From the NCBI GenBank assembly GCA_947178085.1, contig CAMWWS010000027.1, forward strand, positions 1-14,440: a DNA stretch of 14,440 nucleotides, in the 5' to 3' direction. The position numbers and the translations under genes were made by a program. The first letter of the stretch is position 1. Each line of letters begins with the position of its first letter. The DNA comes from an uncultured Lachnospiraceae bacterium. Its GTDB lineage: Bacteria; Bacillota_A; Clostridia; Lachnospirales; Lachnospiraceae. The notes under the pieces are model-generated. The model saw only the letters and a list, made by a program, of their open reading frames with translations, ran no database searches and was not told where the DNA came from. Shown here one piece after another: positions 6,633 to 14,362 of the stretch.

Positions 6633-7073
6633 GTGGACATTAAAGTAAATCAGGCGCAGCAGCCTGTTCAGGTGCAGACGCCCCAGGTGCAGGAAACAAC
6701 AGATGATTCGTTTAAATTTACACTTGTCAGCAGAATCGGGGAACAGGACTTACAGAATGCGTTGATGCATATGATGGAAGAAATCACGATGCAGGGCGAT
6801 AAACTTGCCAAACATCGGGACATTAAGGATATGAAAAGGTATCGTACCCTTATTAAAAATTTCCTGAATGAAGTCGTGAACCGCTCACATGCTTTTGCAA
6901 GAGAAAACTTTCTGGACAGAAAAGGAAGACATCGTGTATATGGAATTATTCGTTTGATTGATAAAAATTTGGATGAGTTGGCACAGGAACTTGTAAAAGA
7001 TGAACAGGATAATCTGGAAATATTGAATAAAATCGGAGAGATACGGGGGCTGCTTCTGGATATTTTCACATAA
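6633..7073 (+). CDS. yaaR: YaaR family protein (DUF327)
   Basis: This 146-residue, mostly helical, cytoplasmic protein has a polar Gln-rich N-terminus ([16 protein letters not shown]). It is followed by the family core with [36 protein letters not shown] and a C-terminal helix carrying RGLLLDIF. These match the YaaR/DUF327 family, whose biochemical role is unknown. The start is GTG at 6633, supported by GGAGG with a 6-base spacer. It sits 21 bases after the guanylate kinase-like gene and 22 bases before holB. The same order is kept in Bacillus, which strengthens the assignment. The gene is probably translated from the same message as holB. Confidence 0.88.
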   Translation: MDIKVNQAQQPVQVQTPQVQETTDDSFKFTLVSRIGEQDLQNALMHMMEEITMQGDKLAKHRDIKDMKRYRTLIKNFLNEVVNRSHAFARENFLDRKGRHRVYGIIRLIDKNLDELAQELVKDEQDNLEILNKIGEIRGLLLDIFT

Positions 7074-7095
7074 CTTATGAGAAAGGGTGGGGCAT

Positions 7096-8085
7096 ATGGC
7101 AAAATTTACGGATATTATAGGACAGGAACAACTAAAGGAGCATTTACAGAATGCTATTTCCATGAATAAGGTATCGCATGCATATATAATCAATGGCGAA
7201 AGAAGTTCCGGCAAGGAATTTGTTGCCAAAATTTTTGCTAAGACGCTGCAGTGTGAAAAGGGCGGAACGGAAGCCTGTGATGAATGTCATTCATGTAAGC
7301 AGGCACAGAGCGGCAACCAGCCGGATATTATTTATATATCCCATGAAAAGCCAAATACCATCAGTGTTGAGGATATTAGAACGCAGATTAATAACGATAT
7401 TGTGATTAAACCGTACAGCAGTCCCAGAAAAGTATATATAATGAATGAAGGGGAAAAAATGACTGCGCAGGCGCAGAACGCATTGCTTAAGACTTTGGAA
7501 GAACCTCCCGAGTATGCGGTTATCCTGATTCTGACAACGAATGTGGAAGCGATGCTGCCTACGGTTTTAAGCCGATGTGTAGTTTTGAACATGAAGCCGG
7601 TGCCGGATAAAAAGTTGAAAGAATTTCTGATGAAGGAGCTTGAGGTTCCGGATTATAAGGCTGATATATGTGTGGCTTTCGCCAGAGGAAATCTTGGAAA
7701 GGCCAAGATGCTTGCTTCCAGCGAAGAATTTGAGAAAGTAAAAGAAGAAGCAATAACTTTGGTAAAATATATCAACGATATGGAAATCAGTGAAATTGTT
7801 AAAGCGATTAAGAACATTTCCGAATATAAATTCGAGATTACGGATTACCTTGATATTCTTTCCGTATGGTATCGTGATGTATTGCTGTTTAAAGCGACTA
7901 AAGATGCCAACAGTATGATTTTCCGGGATGAGATTCAATATATCCGTAAAGTGGCTGACAGAAGTACGTATGAAGGAATCGAGACTATTGTTAAGGCTCT
8001 GCAGCAGGCCAAGAGAAGACTGGATGCCAATGTCAATTTTGATCTGACAATGGAGCTGCTTCTTTTGACGATTCAGGAGAATTAA
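7096..8085 (+). CDS. holB: DNA polymerase III delta prime subunit
   Basis: The delta prime subunit belongs to the clamp-loader complex that places the beta sliding clamp on primed DNA. The 329-residue product has the AAA+ N-terminus FTDIIGQEQLKEHLQNAI, a P-loop-like NGERSSGKE (33-41), a zinc module with Cys53, Cys61, Cys64 and Cys67, and the arginine-finger SRC motif at 159-161. The last P-loop residue is Glu rather than Thr or Ser, and the Walker B region reads IMNEGEKMT, so it is unlikely to hydrolyse ATP itself, as expected for delta prime. The shorter length and single zinc module separate it from DnaX (tau/gamma). The start at 7096 is preferred over GTG at 7087 because AAAGGG lies 8 bases upstream. 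It is flanked by yaaR and ricT as in Bacillus. Confidence 0.93.
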   Translation: MAKFTDIIGQEQLKEHLQNAISMNKVSHAYIINGERSSGKEFVAKIFAKTLQCEKGGTEACDECHSCKQAQSGNQPDIIYISHEKPNTISVEDIRTQINNDIVIKPYSSPRKVYIMNEGEKMTAQAQNALLKTLEEPPEYAVILILTTNVEAMLPTVLSRCVVLNMKPVPDKKLKEFLMKELEVPDYKADICVAFARGNLGKAKMLASSEEFEKVKEEAITLVKYINDMEISEIVKAIKNISEYKFEITDYLDILSVWYRDVLLFKATKDANSMIFRDEIQYIRKVADRSTYEGIETIVKALQQAKRRLDANVNFDLTMELLLLTIQEN

Positions 8086-8113
8086 GGAAACAAGGGCAGA
8101 TGGAGGTTTATAT

Positions 8114-9028
8114 ATGATAAAAGTAATAGGAGTGCGGTTTCGTACAGCTGGGAAGATATACTTTTTTGACCCCGGTAAATTGGATATTAAGAAGAATGAC
8201 CATGTTATAGTAGAAACCGCAAGGGGAATCGAATACGGCACCGTGGTTGGAGAGCCGAATGAGGTGGAGGATGATAAAGTTGTTCAGCCTTTGAAAGCAG
8301 TGCTGCGTATAGCGACACCCAAGGATGATGAGCAGGAAGCGGCAAATAAGGAAAAAGAGAAAGAGGCTTTTAAGATATGCCTGGAAAAAATCGGCAAACA
8401 TGAACTGCCGATGAAGTTAATTGATGCAGAATATACTTTTGATAATAATAAAGTTCTTTTTTACTTTACGGCGGACGGGCGTATTGATTTCAGAGAACTT
8501 GTAAAAGATTTAGCGGCAGTGTTTAAGACAAGGATTGAACTTCGCCAAATCGGTGTCAGAGATGAGACGAAGATAGTAGGCGGCATTGGAATCTGCGGGC
8601 GTCCGTTATGCTGTCATACTCATTTGTCGGAATTCGTGCCGGTATCCATTAAGATGGCGAAGGAGCAGAATCTTTCATTAAATCCTACGAAGATTTCGGG
8701 CGTGTGCGGAAGACTCATGTGCTGCCTTAATCATGAAGAGGAAACCTATGAAGAATTAAACAGAAAGCTGCCCAACGTAGGAGATTTCGTAACTACGGAT
8801 GACGGTTTGAAGGGCGAAGTACACAGTGTCAATGTATTGCGCCAGTTAGTTAAGGTCATAGTGGATGTAGATGATGAAAAGGAAATCCATGAATATAAAG
8901 CAGAACAGCTGCGTTTCAAACGAAAACATAATAAAAGCCATAAGGTAGACGTAGACGAAGAAGAACTCAAGGAACTTGAGAAGTTGGAAAAACAGGAAGA
9001 TAATAAATCCAAACTGGATGATAACTGA
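8114..9028 (+). CDS. ricT: PSP1-domain iron-sulfur protein RicT (YaaT)
   Basis: In Bacillus, RicT forms a complex with RicA (YmcA) and RicF (YlbF) that carries [4Fe-4S] clusters and influences mRNA processing by RNase Y, competence, sporulation and biofilm formation. The 304-residue product starts with MIKVIGVRFRTAGKIYFFDP, typical of the family. It has six clustered cysteines: Cys161, 166, 167 (GICGRPLCCHTH) and Cys198, 203, 204 (GVCGRLMCCLNHEEE). The last 35 residues are a charged Lys/Glu tail that is probably disordered. GGAGG lies 7 bases before the ATG. It follows holB by 28 bases. The yabA gene that follows yaaT in Bacillus is absent, and the tRNA methyltransferase comes next after 20 bases. 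Confidence 0.95.
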   Translation: MIKVIGVRFRTAGKIYFFDPGKLDIKKNDHVIVETARGIEYGTVVGEPNEVEDDKVVQPLKAVLRIATPKDDEQEAANKEKEKEAFKICLEKIGKHELPMKLIDAEYTFDNNKVLFYFTADGRIDFRELVKDLAAVFKTRIELRQIGVRDETKIVGGIGICGRPLCCHTHLSEFVPVSIKMAKEQNLSLNPTKISGVCGRLMCCLNHEEETYEELNRKLPNVGDFVTTDDGLKGEVHSVNVLRQLVKVIVDVDDEKEIHEYKAEQLRFKRKHNKSHKVDVDEEELKELEKLEKQEDNKSKLDDN

Positions 9029-9048
9029 TAATTACGGGAAGTGGGATT

Positions 9049-9798
9049 ATGGAATTCGATAGGAATGTTGTGCTGAAAGAAAATGAAAGAATAGATGACT
9101 TACAGCGCAATGGATATCGTATTATCCAGAATCAGGAAAAATTCTGTTTTGGTATGGATGCGGTTTTACTTTCCGGTTTTGCTAAGGCAAAGGTGGGCAG
9201 CAGGCTTCTGGATATGGGAACGGGAACAGGCATTATTCCTATACTGATGGAAGCAAAGACAGAAGCAGCGCATCTGACCGGATTGGAAATTCAGGAAGAA
9301 AGCGCCGATATGGCAAGAAGAAGCGTCTTGCTTAACAGTTTAGAGGATAAAATTACGATTGTGACAGGAGATATTAAAGAGGCAGGGAGTCTTTTTGACG
9401 CTGCTTCTTTTGATGTTATTACCTGCAATCCTCCGTATATGATAGAACAGCATGGACTTATGAATCCGGATGATGCCAAAGCAATAGCAAGACATGAAAT
9501 TTTATGTACTTTGCAGGATGTTATTTCCCAGGCGGCGAGGCTGCTTAGACCGGGTGTCAATTTTTTCATGGTACACAGACCGTTTCGACTGGCGGAAATC
9601 ATGGCGCTTCTGAATAGTTATAAACTTGAACCAAAACGAATGCAGCTTGTTTATCCGTTTGTCGATAAAGAGCCTAATATGGTATTGATAGAAGCCAATC
9701 GTGGTGGGAGACCCCGCCTGAGAGTGGAGAAACCGTTGATTATTTATAAAGAGCCGGGTGTGTACATGCCTGAGATTTATGATATTTATGGATATTAA
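9049..9798 (+). CDS. trmN6: tRNA1(Val) (adenine37-N6)-methyltransferase-like protein (YabB/TrmN6)
   Basis: This 249-residue SAM-dependent methyltransferase has a Rossmann fold with motif I LDMGTGTGIIP (54-64), acidic Glu80 after strand 2, and the N6-adenine or amino-methylase signature NPPY (127-130). The N-terminal segment GYRIIQNQEKFCFGMDAVLLSGF is characteristic of the TrmN6/YfiC/YabB group, which methylates A37 of tRNA1(Val). Target specificity is inferred from family. The start is supported by GGAAGTGGGA just upstream. Bacillus yabB occupies the same place between yaaT and rsmI. A 68-base gap separates it from the next gene. Confidence 0.92.
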   Translation: MEFDRNVVLKENERIDDLQRNGYRIIQNQEKFCFGMDAVLLSGFAKAKVGSRLLDMGTGTGIIPILMEAKTEAAHLTGLEIQEESADMARRSVLLNSLEDKITIVTGDIKEAGSLFDAASFDVITCNPPYMIEQHGLMNPDDAKAIARHEILCTLQDVISQAARLLRPGVNFFMVHRPFRLAEIMALLNSYKLEPKRMQLVYPFVDKEPNMVLIEANRGGRPRLRVEKPLIIYKEPGVYMPEIYDIYGY

Positions 9799-9866
9799 AA
9801 TTTGATAAGGCATGATGATACAAGCTAATGTATGGAGTTTATGTAAAGTGTGAAGGTGAACTATAG

Positions 9867-11147
9867 ATGATTAAGTGTATGAAAGCGCTGTTTCCGCTGT
9901 TGTTGATTATACTGATGATTATGACAGGCTGTGGACATCATGACGTGCCTGTTCTTTCAGAAGATAATGTTTCAATATCAGGGAATAATGCTTCAGTATC
10001 GAATAGTGCACTCATGGAAGAAGCTTTCATTGAAGAGGAACTACCTTCGGAAGCAGATGAAGAAGAAAAACTGCAAGAGACAGAAGCCGAACCGTTACCG
10101 GAATACAAAACAGTACAAGTGAAGGGTATATATGTAACCGGCCCGATTGCGGGAACCGAAAAAATGGATGAGCTGATTACGCTTGTGGAAGAAACTGAAT
10201 TGAATACCATGGTTATCGATGTGAAAAATGATGAAGGTGTAGTCACTTATAAGATGCAGAGCGATACCGTGCTGGAAATAGAGTCGGGCGTCCGTTATAT
10301 TTCGGATATTGAGAAGTTGATTGAGAAGCTGCATGAGAAGGATATATATGTAATTGCACGTATTGTAGCATTTAAAGATCCGTATCTTGCTAAGAAGAAA
10401 CCTGAACTATGCCTGAAAACAAACACAGGCGCAATTTTTCGGGACAAAAACGGGGAAGCATGGGTCAATCCATACAAACATGAAGTATGGGATTATCTGG
10501 TGGAAATAGGAGCACAGGCAGCAAAAGACGGATTTGATGAGATTCAGTTCGATTACATTCGGTTTTCTACCGATGTGAATGCCGGCAGCATAGATTATGG
10601 AGAAGAAGCGGAACTGATGACAAAAGAAGAGGCGATAACCGGTTTCGCCAAGTATGCTTATGATAAACTGCATCCGCTTGGAGTAATGGTTTCTGCTGAT
10701 GTTTTCGGTACTGTTATTGATAATGAATCCGATGCGGAGATTGTCGGACAGAATTATCAGGAAATGGCTGCTTGCCTGGATTACATTTGTCCTATGGTGT
10801 ATCCATCGCATTATTCTGACGGAGTATACGGTCTGGATATACCGGATAAAGAACCTTATAATACGGTATATCAGGCGCTGGAAGAATCTAAGAAAAAGCT
10901 GGAGGCTTTGACCGTGGGTGCAGAACCGGTTGAGTCTGTGCATATTGCGGGTGTGAGAGTCTGGATACAGGATTTTACGGCGACTTGGTTAAAAGGTCAT
11001 ATTTCTTATGGACCTGCCGAAGTCAGAGCGCAGATTCAAGCCATTTATGATGTGGGATATGAAGAATGGATCTTATGGAACGCCAGAATGAATTATACGG
11101 AGGAGGCGCTTATACCTAATTGGCAGGAAGCGGAAAATTCGGACTGA
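9867..11147 (+). CDS. Putative glycoside hydrolase lipoprotein, DUF4015 family
   Basis: This 426-residue exported protein has a signal sequence at residues 1-21, with Lys3 and Lys6 then a long Leu/Ile/Met core. It ends in MTGC, a usable lipobox with Cys22 as the lipidated residue, although Met instead of Leu at -3 is less usual. An acidic Ser/Glu-rich linker (about 30-80) leads to a TIM-barrel-like domain with KGIYVTGPIAG, NTMVIDVKNDEG, VIARIVAFKDP, and the probable catalytic segment DEIQFDYIRFS (Asp229). This matches the DUF4015 putative glycosyl hydrolase family, and a cell-wall polysaccharide is the likely but unproven substrate. GAAGGTGA lies 8 bases before the chosen ATG. The gene sits between trmN6 and rsmI, where Bacillus has a small GIY-YIG gene. 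Confidence 0.87.
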   Translation: MIKCMKALFPLLLIILMIMTGCGHHDVPVLSEDNVSISGNNASVSNSALMEEAFIEEELPSEADEEEKLQETEAEPLPEYKTVQVKGIYVTGPIAGTEKMDELITLVEETELNTMVIDVKNDEGVVTYKMQSDTVLEIESGVRYISDIEKLIEKLHEKDIYVIARIVAFKDPYLAKKKPELCLKTNTGAIFRDKNGEAWVNPYKHEVWDYLVEIGAQAAKDGFDEIQFDYIRFSTDVNAGSIDYGEEAELMTKEEAITGFAKYAYDKLHPLGVMVSADVFGTVIDNESDAEIVGQNYQEMAACLDYICPMVYPSHYSDGVYGLDIPDKEPYNTVYQALEESKKKLEALTVGAEPVESVHIAGVRVWIQDFTATWLKGHISYGPAEVRAQIQAIYDVGYEEWILWNARMNYTEEALIPNWQEAENSD

Positions 11148-11165
11148 ATAAAATGGGGGATTGCT

Positions 11166-12008
11166 ATGGCAGGAATACTATATCTATGCGCCACTCCTAT
11201 AGGAAATCTGGGAGATATGACGCCGCGCGTTATAGAAACATTAAAGAATGTCGATGTGATTGCGGCAGAGGATACGAGAAACAGTATCAAGTTGTTGAAT
11301 TATTTTGAAATAAAAACTTCTATGACCAGTTATCACGAATATAATAAAGTAGAAAAAGCAGACTACCTCACAGGGCTGCTCATGCAGGGAAAAGACGTCG
11401 CGCTGATTACGGATGCGGGAACACCGGCAATTTCCGATCCGGGAGAGGTACTGGTACAGAAATGTCATGAAGCGGGAATCACGGTTACATCACTGCCGGG
11501 AGCGTCTGCATGTATTGTTGCGCTTACTTTATCGGGTCTTAGTACAGGAAGGTTTTGTTTCGAGGGATTTCTTCCTTCCGATAAAAAGATGAGGGCGGAA
11601 GTGCTCGAGGAATTACAGGAAGAGTCCAGAACAATAATTATTTATGAAGCCCCGCACCATTTGGTAAGGACTCTGTCAGAGCTGCATAAGGCGATAGGAA
11701 ACAGAAGGTTGACATTGTGCAGGGAATTGACGAAGAAATTTGAAACCATACTACCGACCACTTTTGAAGACGCTTTGCTGTTATATGAAAATGAAGAACC
11801 ACGGGGAGAGTATGTGCTTGTAATTGAAGGAAAAAGCCGTCAGGAAAAAAAGGAAGAAGCAATACAGTCATGGAAGTCCCTGTCCATAGAAGAACACATG
11901 GAATATTATGAGAAGGAGGGGATGGATCAAAAAAGTGCAATGAAGCAGGTTGCTAAGGATCGGGGAGTTCCTAAAAGAGAGATTTATCAGTATTTACTTA
12001 ATAAGTGA
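11166..12008 (+). CDS. rsmI: 16S rRNA (cytidine1402-2'-O)-methyltransferase
   Basis: RsmI methylates the 2'-hydroxyl of C1402 in the decoding centre of 16S rRNA, using SAM. The 280-residue product shows the tetrapyrrole-methylase fold with LYLCATPIGNLGDMTPR (6-21), AAEDTRNS (33-40), SYHEYNK (55-61) and ITDAGTPAISDPG (81-93). The C-terminal helical domain (about 235-280) reads KSAMKQVAKDRGVPKREIYQ, as in full-length homologues. GGGGGA lies 5 bases before the ATG. It follows the DUF4015 gene by 18 bases and is the last gene of the housekeeping block, as the tandem promoters for acpP start right after it. Confidence 0.96.
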   Translation: MAGILYLCATPIGNLGDMTPRVIETLKNVDVIAAEDTRNSIKLLNYFEIKTSMTSYHEYNKVEKADYLTGLLMQGKDVALITDAGTPAISDPGEVLVQKCHEAGITVTSLPGASACIVALTLSGLSTGRFCFEGFLPSDKKMRAEVLEELQEESRTIIIYEAPHHLVRTLSELHKAIGNRRLTLCRELTKKFETILPTTFEDALLLYENEEPRGEYVLVIEGKSRQEKKEEAIQSWKSLSIEEHMEYYEKEGMDQKSAMKQVAKDRGVPKREIYQYLLNK

Positions 12009-12009
12009 G

Positions 12010-12037
12010 TTGACAAAAATTATAAAATGCTTAAAAT
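12010..12037 (+). promoter_or_regulatory. Upstream promoter P1 of acpP
   Basis: A perfect -35 TTGACA (12010-12015) is followed after 16 bases by TAAAAT (12032-12037), which matches the -10 consensus at five of six positions. It begins two bases after the rsmI stop codon. Confidence 0.55.
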
Positions 12038-12041
12038 GGGA

Positions 12042-12070
12042 TTGACAAGTACGTAAACACATAATATATT
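12042..12070 (+). promoter_or_regulatory. Downstream promoter P2 of acpP
   Basis: A perfect -35 TTGACA (12042-12047), a 17-base spacer and a -10 TATATT (12065-12070) make this the best promoter in the window. It lies 32 bases, about three helical turns, after the first TTGACA. It would give an acpP leader of about 50 bases. Confidence 0.8.
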
Positions 12071-12126
12071 TTTGAATGGTAGGTATTTTATAGGAAAAAT
12101 TTATAATAAAAGAAGGAGACTTTGAA

Positions 12127-12360
12127 ATGCTGGAAAGAGTAAAAGAAATAATTCAGGAACAATTGAATTTAGACAATGTTGACATTACAGAGGAATCTTC
12201 CTTTAAGGATGATTTAGGGGCAGACTCATTGGATTTGTACGAATTGGTTATGGCTTTTGAGGAGGAATACGGCGTGGAGATTCCCTCAGAAGATTTGGAG
12301 CAGATTACTACTGTAGGAGCTGTCATAGAGTACATGAAGTCCAAAGGTGTGGACGCCTGA
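12127..12360 (+). CDS. acpP: Acyl carrier protein
   Basis: This small acidic four-helix carrier (77 residues) holds growing acyl chains on a 4'-phosphopantetheine arm during fatty acid synthesis. The attachment site is Ser34 in [21 protein letters not shown], the canonical type II FAS signature. It is followed by [11 protein letters not shown] and [12 protein letters not shown]. Length and sequence fit a housekeeping ACP rather than a polyketide or Dlt carrier. AGAAGGAGA gives a strong ribosome site. The gene stands alone between its own tandem promoters and a terminator-like hairpin, and no fab, plsX or rnc gene is adjacent in this window. Confidence 0.96.
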   Translation: MLERVKEIIQEQLNLDNVDITEESSFKDDLGADSLDLYELVMAFEEEYGVEIPSEDLEQITTVGAVIEYMKSKGVDA

Positions 12361-12376
12361 TCGGAACGGGGAATTA

Positions 12377-12442
12377 ATGAGAAGCAGGAACAGCATGCGT
12401 ACAATACTCATTTACCTAATGCGGATGTGGGTATATTGGTAG
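12377..12442 (+). other. Possible 21-codon leader ORF before the ABC genes
   Basis: An ATG at 12377, preceded by GGGGAA, opens a 21-codon frame that ends with TAG at 12440-12442. The peptide is rich in Arg, Met, Ile, Trp and Tyr. The frame spans the 5' arm of the hairpin below, and its stop lies immediately before the 3' arm, a geometry seen in leader-peptide attenuators. There is no other evidence that it is translated, and chance occurrence is quite possible. Confidence 0.25.
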
Positions 12443-12455
12443 GCATGCTTTTTTG
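12392..12455 (+). terminator. Probable intrinsic terminator after acpP
   Basis: AGCATGC (12392-12398) pairs with GCATGCT (12443-12449), then after a G-G mismatch TAC pairs with GTA and AATA with TATT. A small inner TACC/GGTA pairing (12413-12416 with 12430-12433) is also possible. The 3' arm runs straight into six T residues and then a second T-run (12458-12463). The loop is long for a terminator, so efficiency may be partial. No clear promoter is seen between it and the ABC ATPase gene. Confidence 0.6.
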
Positions 12456-12495
12456 AATTTTTTAGGTTTGAGAAATTAAGCTGGAGCGAAGACGG

Positions 12496-13506
12496 ATGAG
12501 TGAAAACGTAATAGAACTGAAAAATGTCCGAAAGGAATTTGTGACAACCAAGCACTATCCCGGCTGGAGCGGGGCTGTGAAAGGATTATTCACAAAGGAA
12601 AAAGAACAGAAGATTGCGGTCAATGATGTCTCACTTGAGATAAAGGAGGGAGATATTGTTGGTTATATTGGAAGTAATGGGGCAGGTAAATCCACTACGA
12701 TTAAAATAATGTCAGGAATCCTGACCCCGACATCGGGAACCTGTATGGTCAACGGTCTGGAACCATATCGGAACCGAAAGAAGAATGCTAAGAATATTGG
12801 TGTTGTGTTCGGGCAGCGTACACAGCTTTGGTGGGATTTGCCTCTCAGCGAAACATATACGGTATTAAAAGAAATCTACGATGTGGGTGATAAAGATTAC
12901 GCCGAACGAATGAACTTTTTTCAAGAAGTTTTAGGATTACAGGAATTCATACATAGTACAGTCAGAACCTTATCGCTTGGACAGAGAATGCGGGCTGATT
13001 TAGCGGCTGCACTGCTCCATAATCCCAAAGTATTATATCTTGATGAGCCGACAATCGGATTGGATGTTGTGGTAAAAGACAGGATTCGTCAGGCAATCAG
13101 GGAAATCAATGAAAAGTATAATACCACAGTTATATTGACTACCCATGATTTGAGTGATATCGAGGAATTATGTCAAAGAATTATAATCATAGATGCCGGT
13201 AAGAAAATATATGATTCTACATTAAATCAACTGAAAAAAGATTATGGTTATCGTTGCAGCATTTCTTTTGAGTGGAAAGAGCATCTGAATGAAACTCAGG
13301 TTGAGATGCTGCAAAATATGGACGAGAGAGTAGAGTTTACCGAACAGAATAAGGGCGGACAAGTATACTTCAGCAAAAACGATATTACCGTTGCGGAAGT
13401 AATATCAAAGGTTATGCATATTATGGAGGTAAAGGACATTAAGATTAAAGAGACAGAGCTTACGGATATCGTGAAGAGCATCTATCAGAATAGCGTGAGG
13501 TATTAA
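12496..13506 (+). CDS. ABC transporter ATP-binding protein of a DUF990-type exporter
   Basis: This 336-residue cytoplasmic ATPase is paired with ABC-2/DUF990 permeases. Motifs are Walker A GSNGAGKST (59-67), a Q-loop region VVFGQRTQLWWDLP (103-116), signature LSLGQRMRADLA (159-170), Walker B VLYLDEP (179-185), D-loop GLD and switch His217. The extra N-terminal insert (KHYPGWSGAVKGLFTKEKEQK, about 19-39) and the QLWWDLP motif are characteristic of ATPases in three-gene DUF990 systems. A cyanobacterial relative has been linked to viologen export, but the substrate here is unknown. The ribosome site is modest (GGAGCGAAGACGG). It ends one base before the permease GTG start, so the two genes are tightly coupled. 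Confidence 0.92.
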   Translation: MSENVIELKNVRKEFVTTKHYPGWSGAVKGLFTKEKEQKIAVNDVSLEIKEGDIVGYIGSNGAGKSTTIKIMSGILTPTSGTCMVNGLEPYRNRKKNAKNIGVVFGQRTQLWWDLPLSETYTVLKEIYDVGDKDYAERMNFFQEVLGLQEFIHSTVRTLSLGQRMRADLAAALLHNPKVLYLDEPTIGLDVVVKDRIRQAIREINEKYNTTVILTTHDLSDIEELCQRIIIIDAGKKIYDSTLNQLKKDYGYRCSISFEWKEHLNETQVEMLQNMDERVEFTEQNKGGQVYFSKNDITVAEVISKVMHIMEVKDIKIKETELTDIVKSIYQNSVRY

Positions 13507-13507
13507 T

Positions 13508-14326
13508 GTGATAAAATTTTTAAAAGTTTATTGGAATTTTGCATTAAATCAAATTAAATCTAATTTTGCCTACAGAGGAAGATTCTATTTGTATATTATC
13601 CGCAAGTTTCTTGGTATGTTTATTTATTATTATCTCTGGATGGCGATATATGCGAGTTCTGCGTCAGATCAGCTTGGTGGTTTTAGCAGGAACGAAATGA
13701 TTCTGTATGTCTTTATGTCTTATACAATTGCGGATATTGTTATGATAGGAATATCTTCTGATATCGGATATGATGTAATTGACGGCAGTGTGGCGATGAA
13801 TCTGATAAAGCCAATTAATTATAGGCTGTATCTGACCTTCAGGGCGTTAGGAATCATGATTTACCGGGTGGTAGTGCCGTCTGTATTTATATGGATTGGA
13901 TTAGAAATTTATAAAGTTACAAAACTGGGAATGACAGTTATCAGCCCAGGCAGGATTGCGCTGTCTTTGGTTAGTATTGTTCTTAGCTTTTTTATATATG
14001 TATTTTTTGACTATTGTTTTGGTATGCTGGCATTCGTTACTACTTATATTTTTGGAATGAATGTTATAAAAAACGCGGCGCTGAATTTTTTAACCGGAAA
14101 ATTGATTCCGATTTCCTTTTTTCCAGTATTTGTGCAGGAGATATTTTCCTTTCTTCCATTTACTGCTATGACGTATGTTCCGGTCATGATATATCTGGGT
14201 AAGTATTCGGGAACGGAAGTACTGCGGCAGCTTGGGAAACAGACATTATGGGTGGTAATCCTGTATCTTATCGGAAGTATTTTGTGGAAGAAAATTGAAA
14301 AGAGGATTGTAATCCTAGGCGGCTGA
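13508..14326 (+). CDS. ABC-2/DUF990 family permease, first subunit
   Basis: This integral membrane protein of 272 residues has about six hydrophobic spans (about 27-48, 64-82, 112-134, 150-182, 200-228 and 246-262) and an amphipathic basic N-terminus (MIKFLKVYWNFALNQIK). The segment DVIDGSVAMNLIKPINY (89-105) between spans 2 and 3 is typical of DUF990-type ABC permeases, reading as a G-x-[IV]-x-x-x-L-x-[KR]-P motif. The start is GTG at 13508, one base after the ATPase stop, with GTGAGG 7 bases upstream; no in-frame ATG is nearby. It is expected to pair with a second homologous permease encoded just downstream. The substrate is unknown. Confidence 0.88.
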   Translation: MIKFLKVYWNFALNQIKSNFAYRGRFYLYIIRKFLGMFIYYYLWMAIYASSASDQLGGFSRNEMILYVFMSYTIADIVMIGISSDIGYDVIDGSVAMNLIKPINYRLYLTFRALGIMIYRVVVPSVFIWIGLEIYKVTKLGMTVISPGRIALSLVSIVLSFFIYVFFDYCFGMLAFVTTYIFGMNVIKNAALNFLTGKLIPISFFPVFVQEIFSFLPFTAMTYVPVMIYLGKYSGTEVLRQLGKQTLWVVILYLIGSILWKKIEKRIVILGG

Positions 14327-14362
14327 GCAAAAGGCAGATTAAGCGAAAGGGAAGATATTGAA

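Noticed and set aside
7567..8241. Minus-strand open frame of about 224 codons opposite holB and ricT
   Set aside because: It is antisense to two recognised genes with conserved motifs. The His/Ile/Phe-rich product is typical of a shadow frame.
12361..12495. Riboswitch or T-box before the ABC genes
   Set aside because: The gap is too short and lacks T-box landmarks such as the TGG-containing antiterminator bulge, and no known riboswitch core was recognised.
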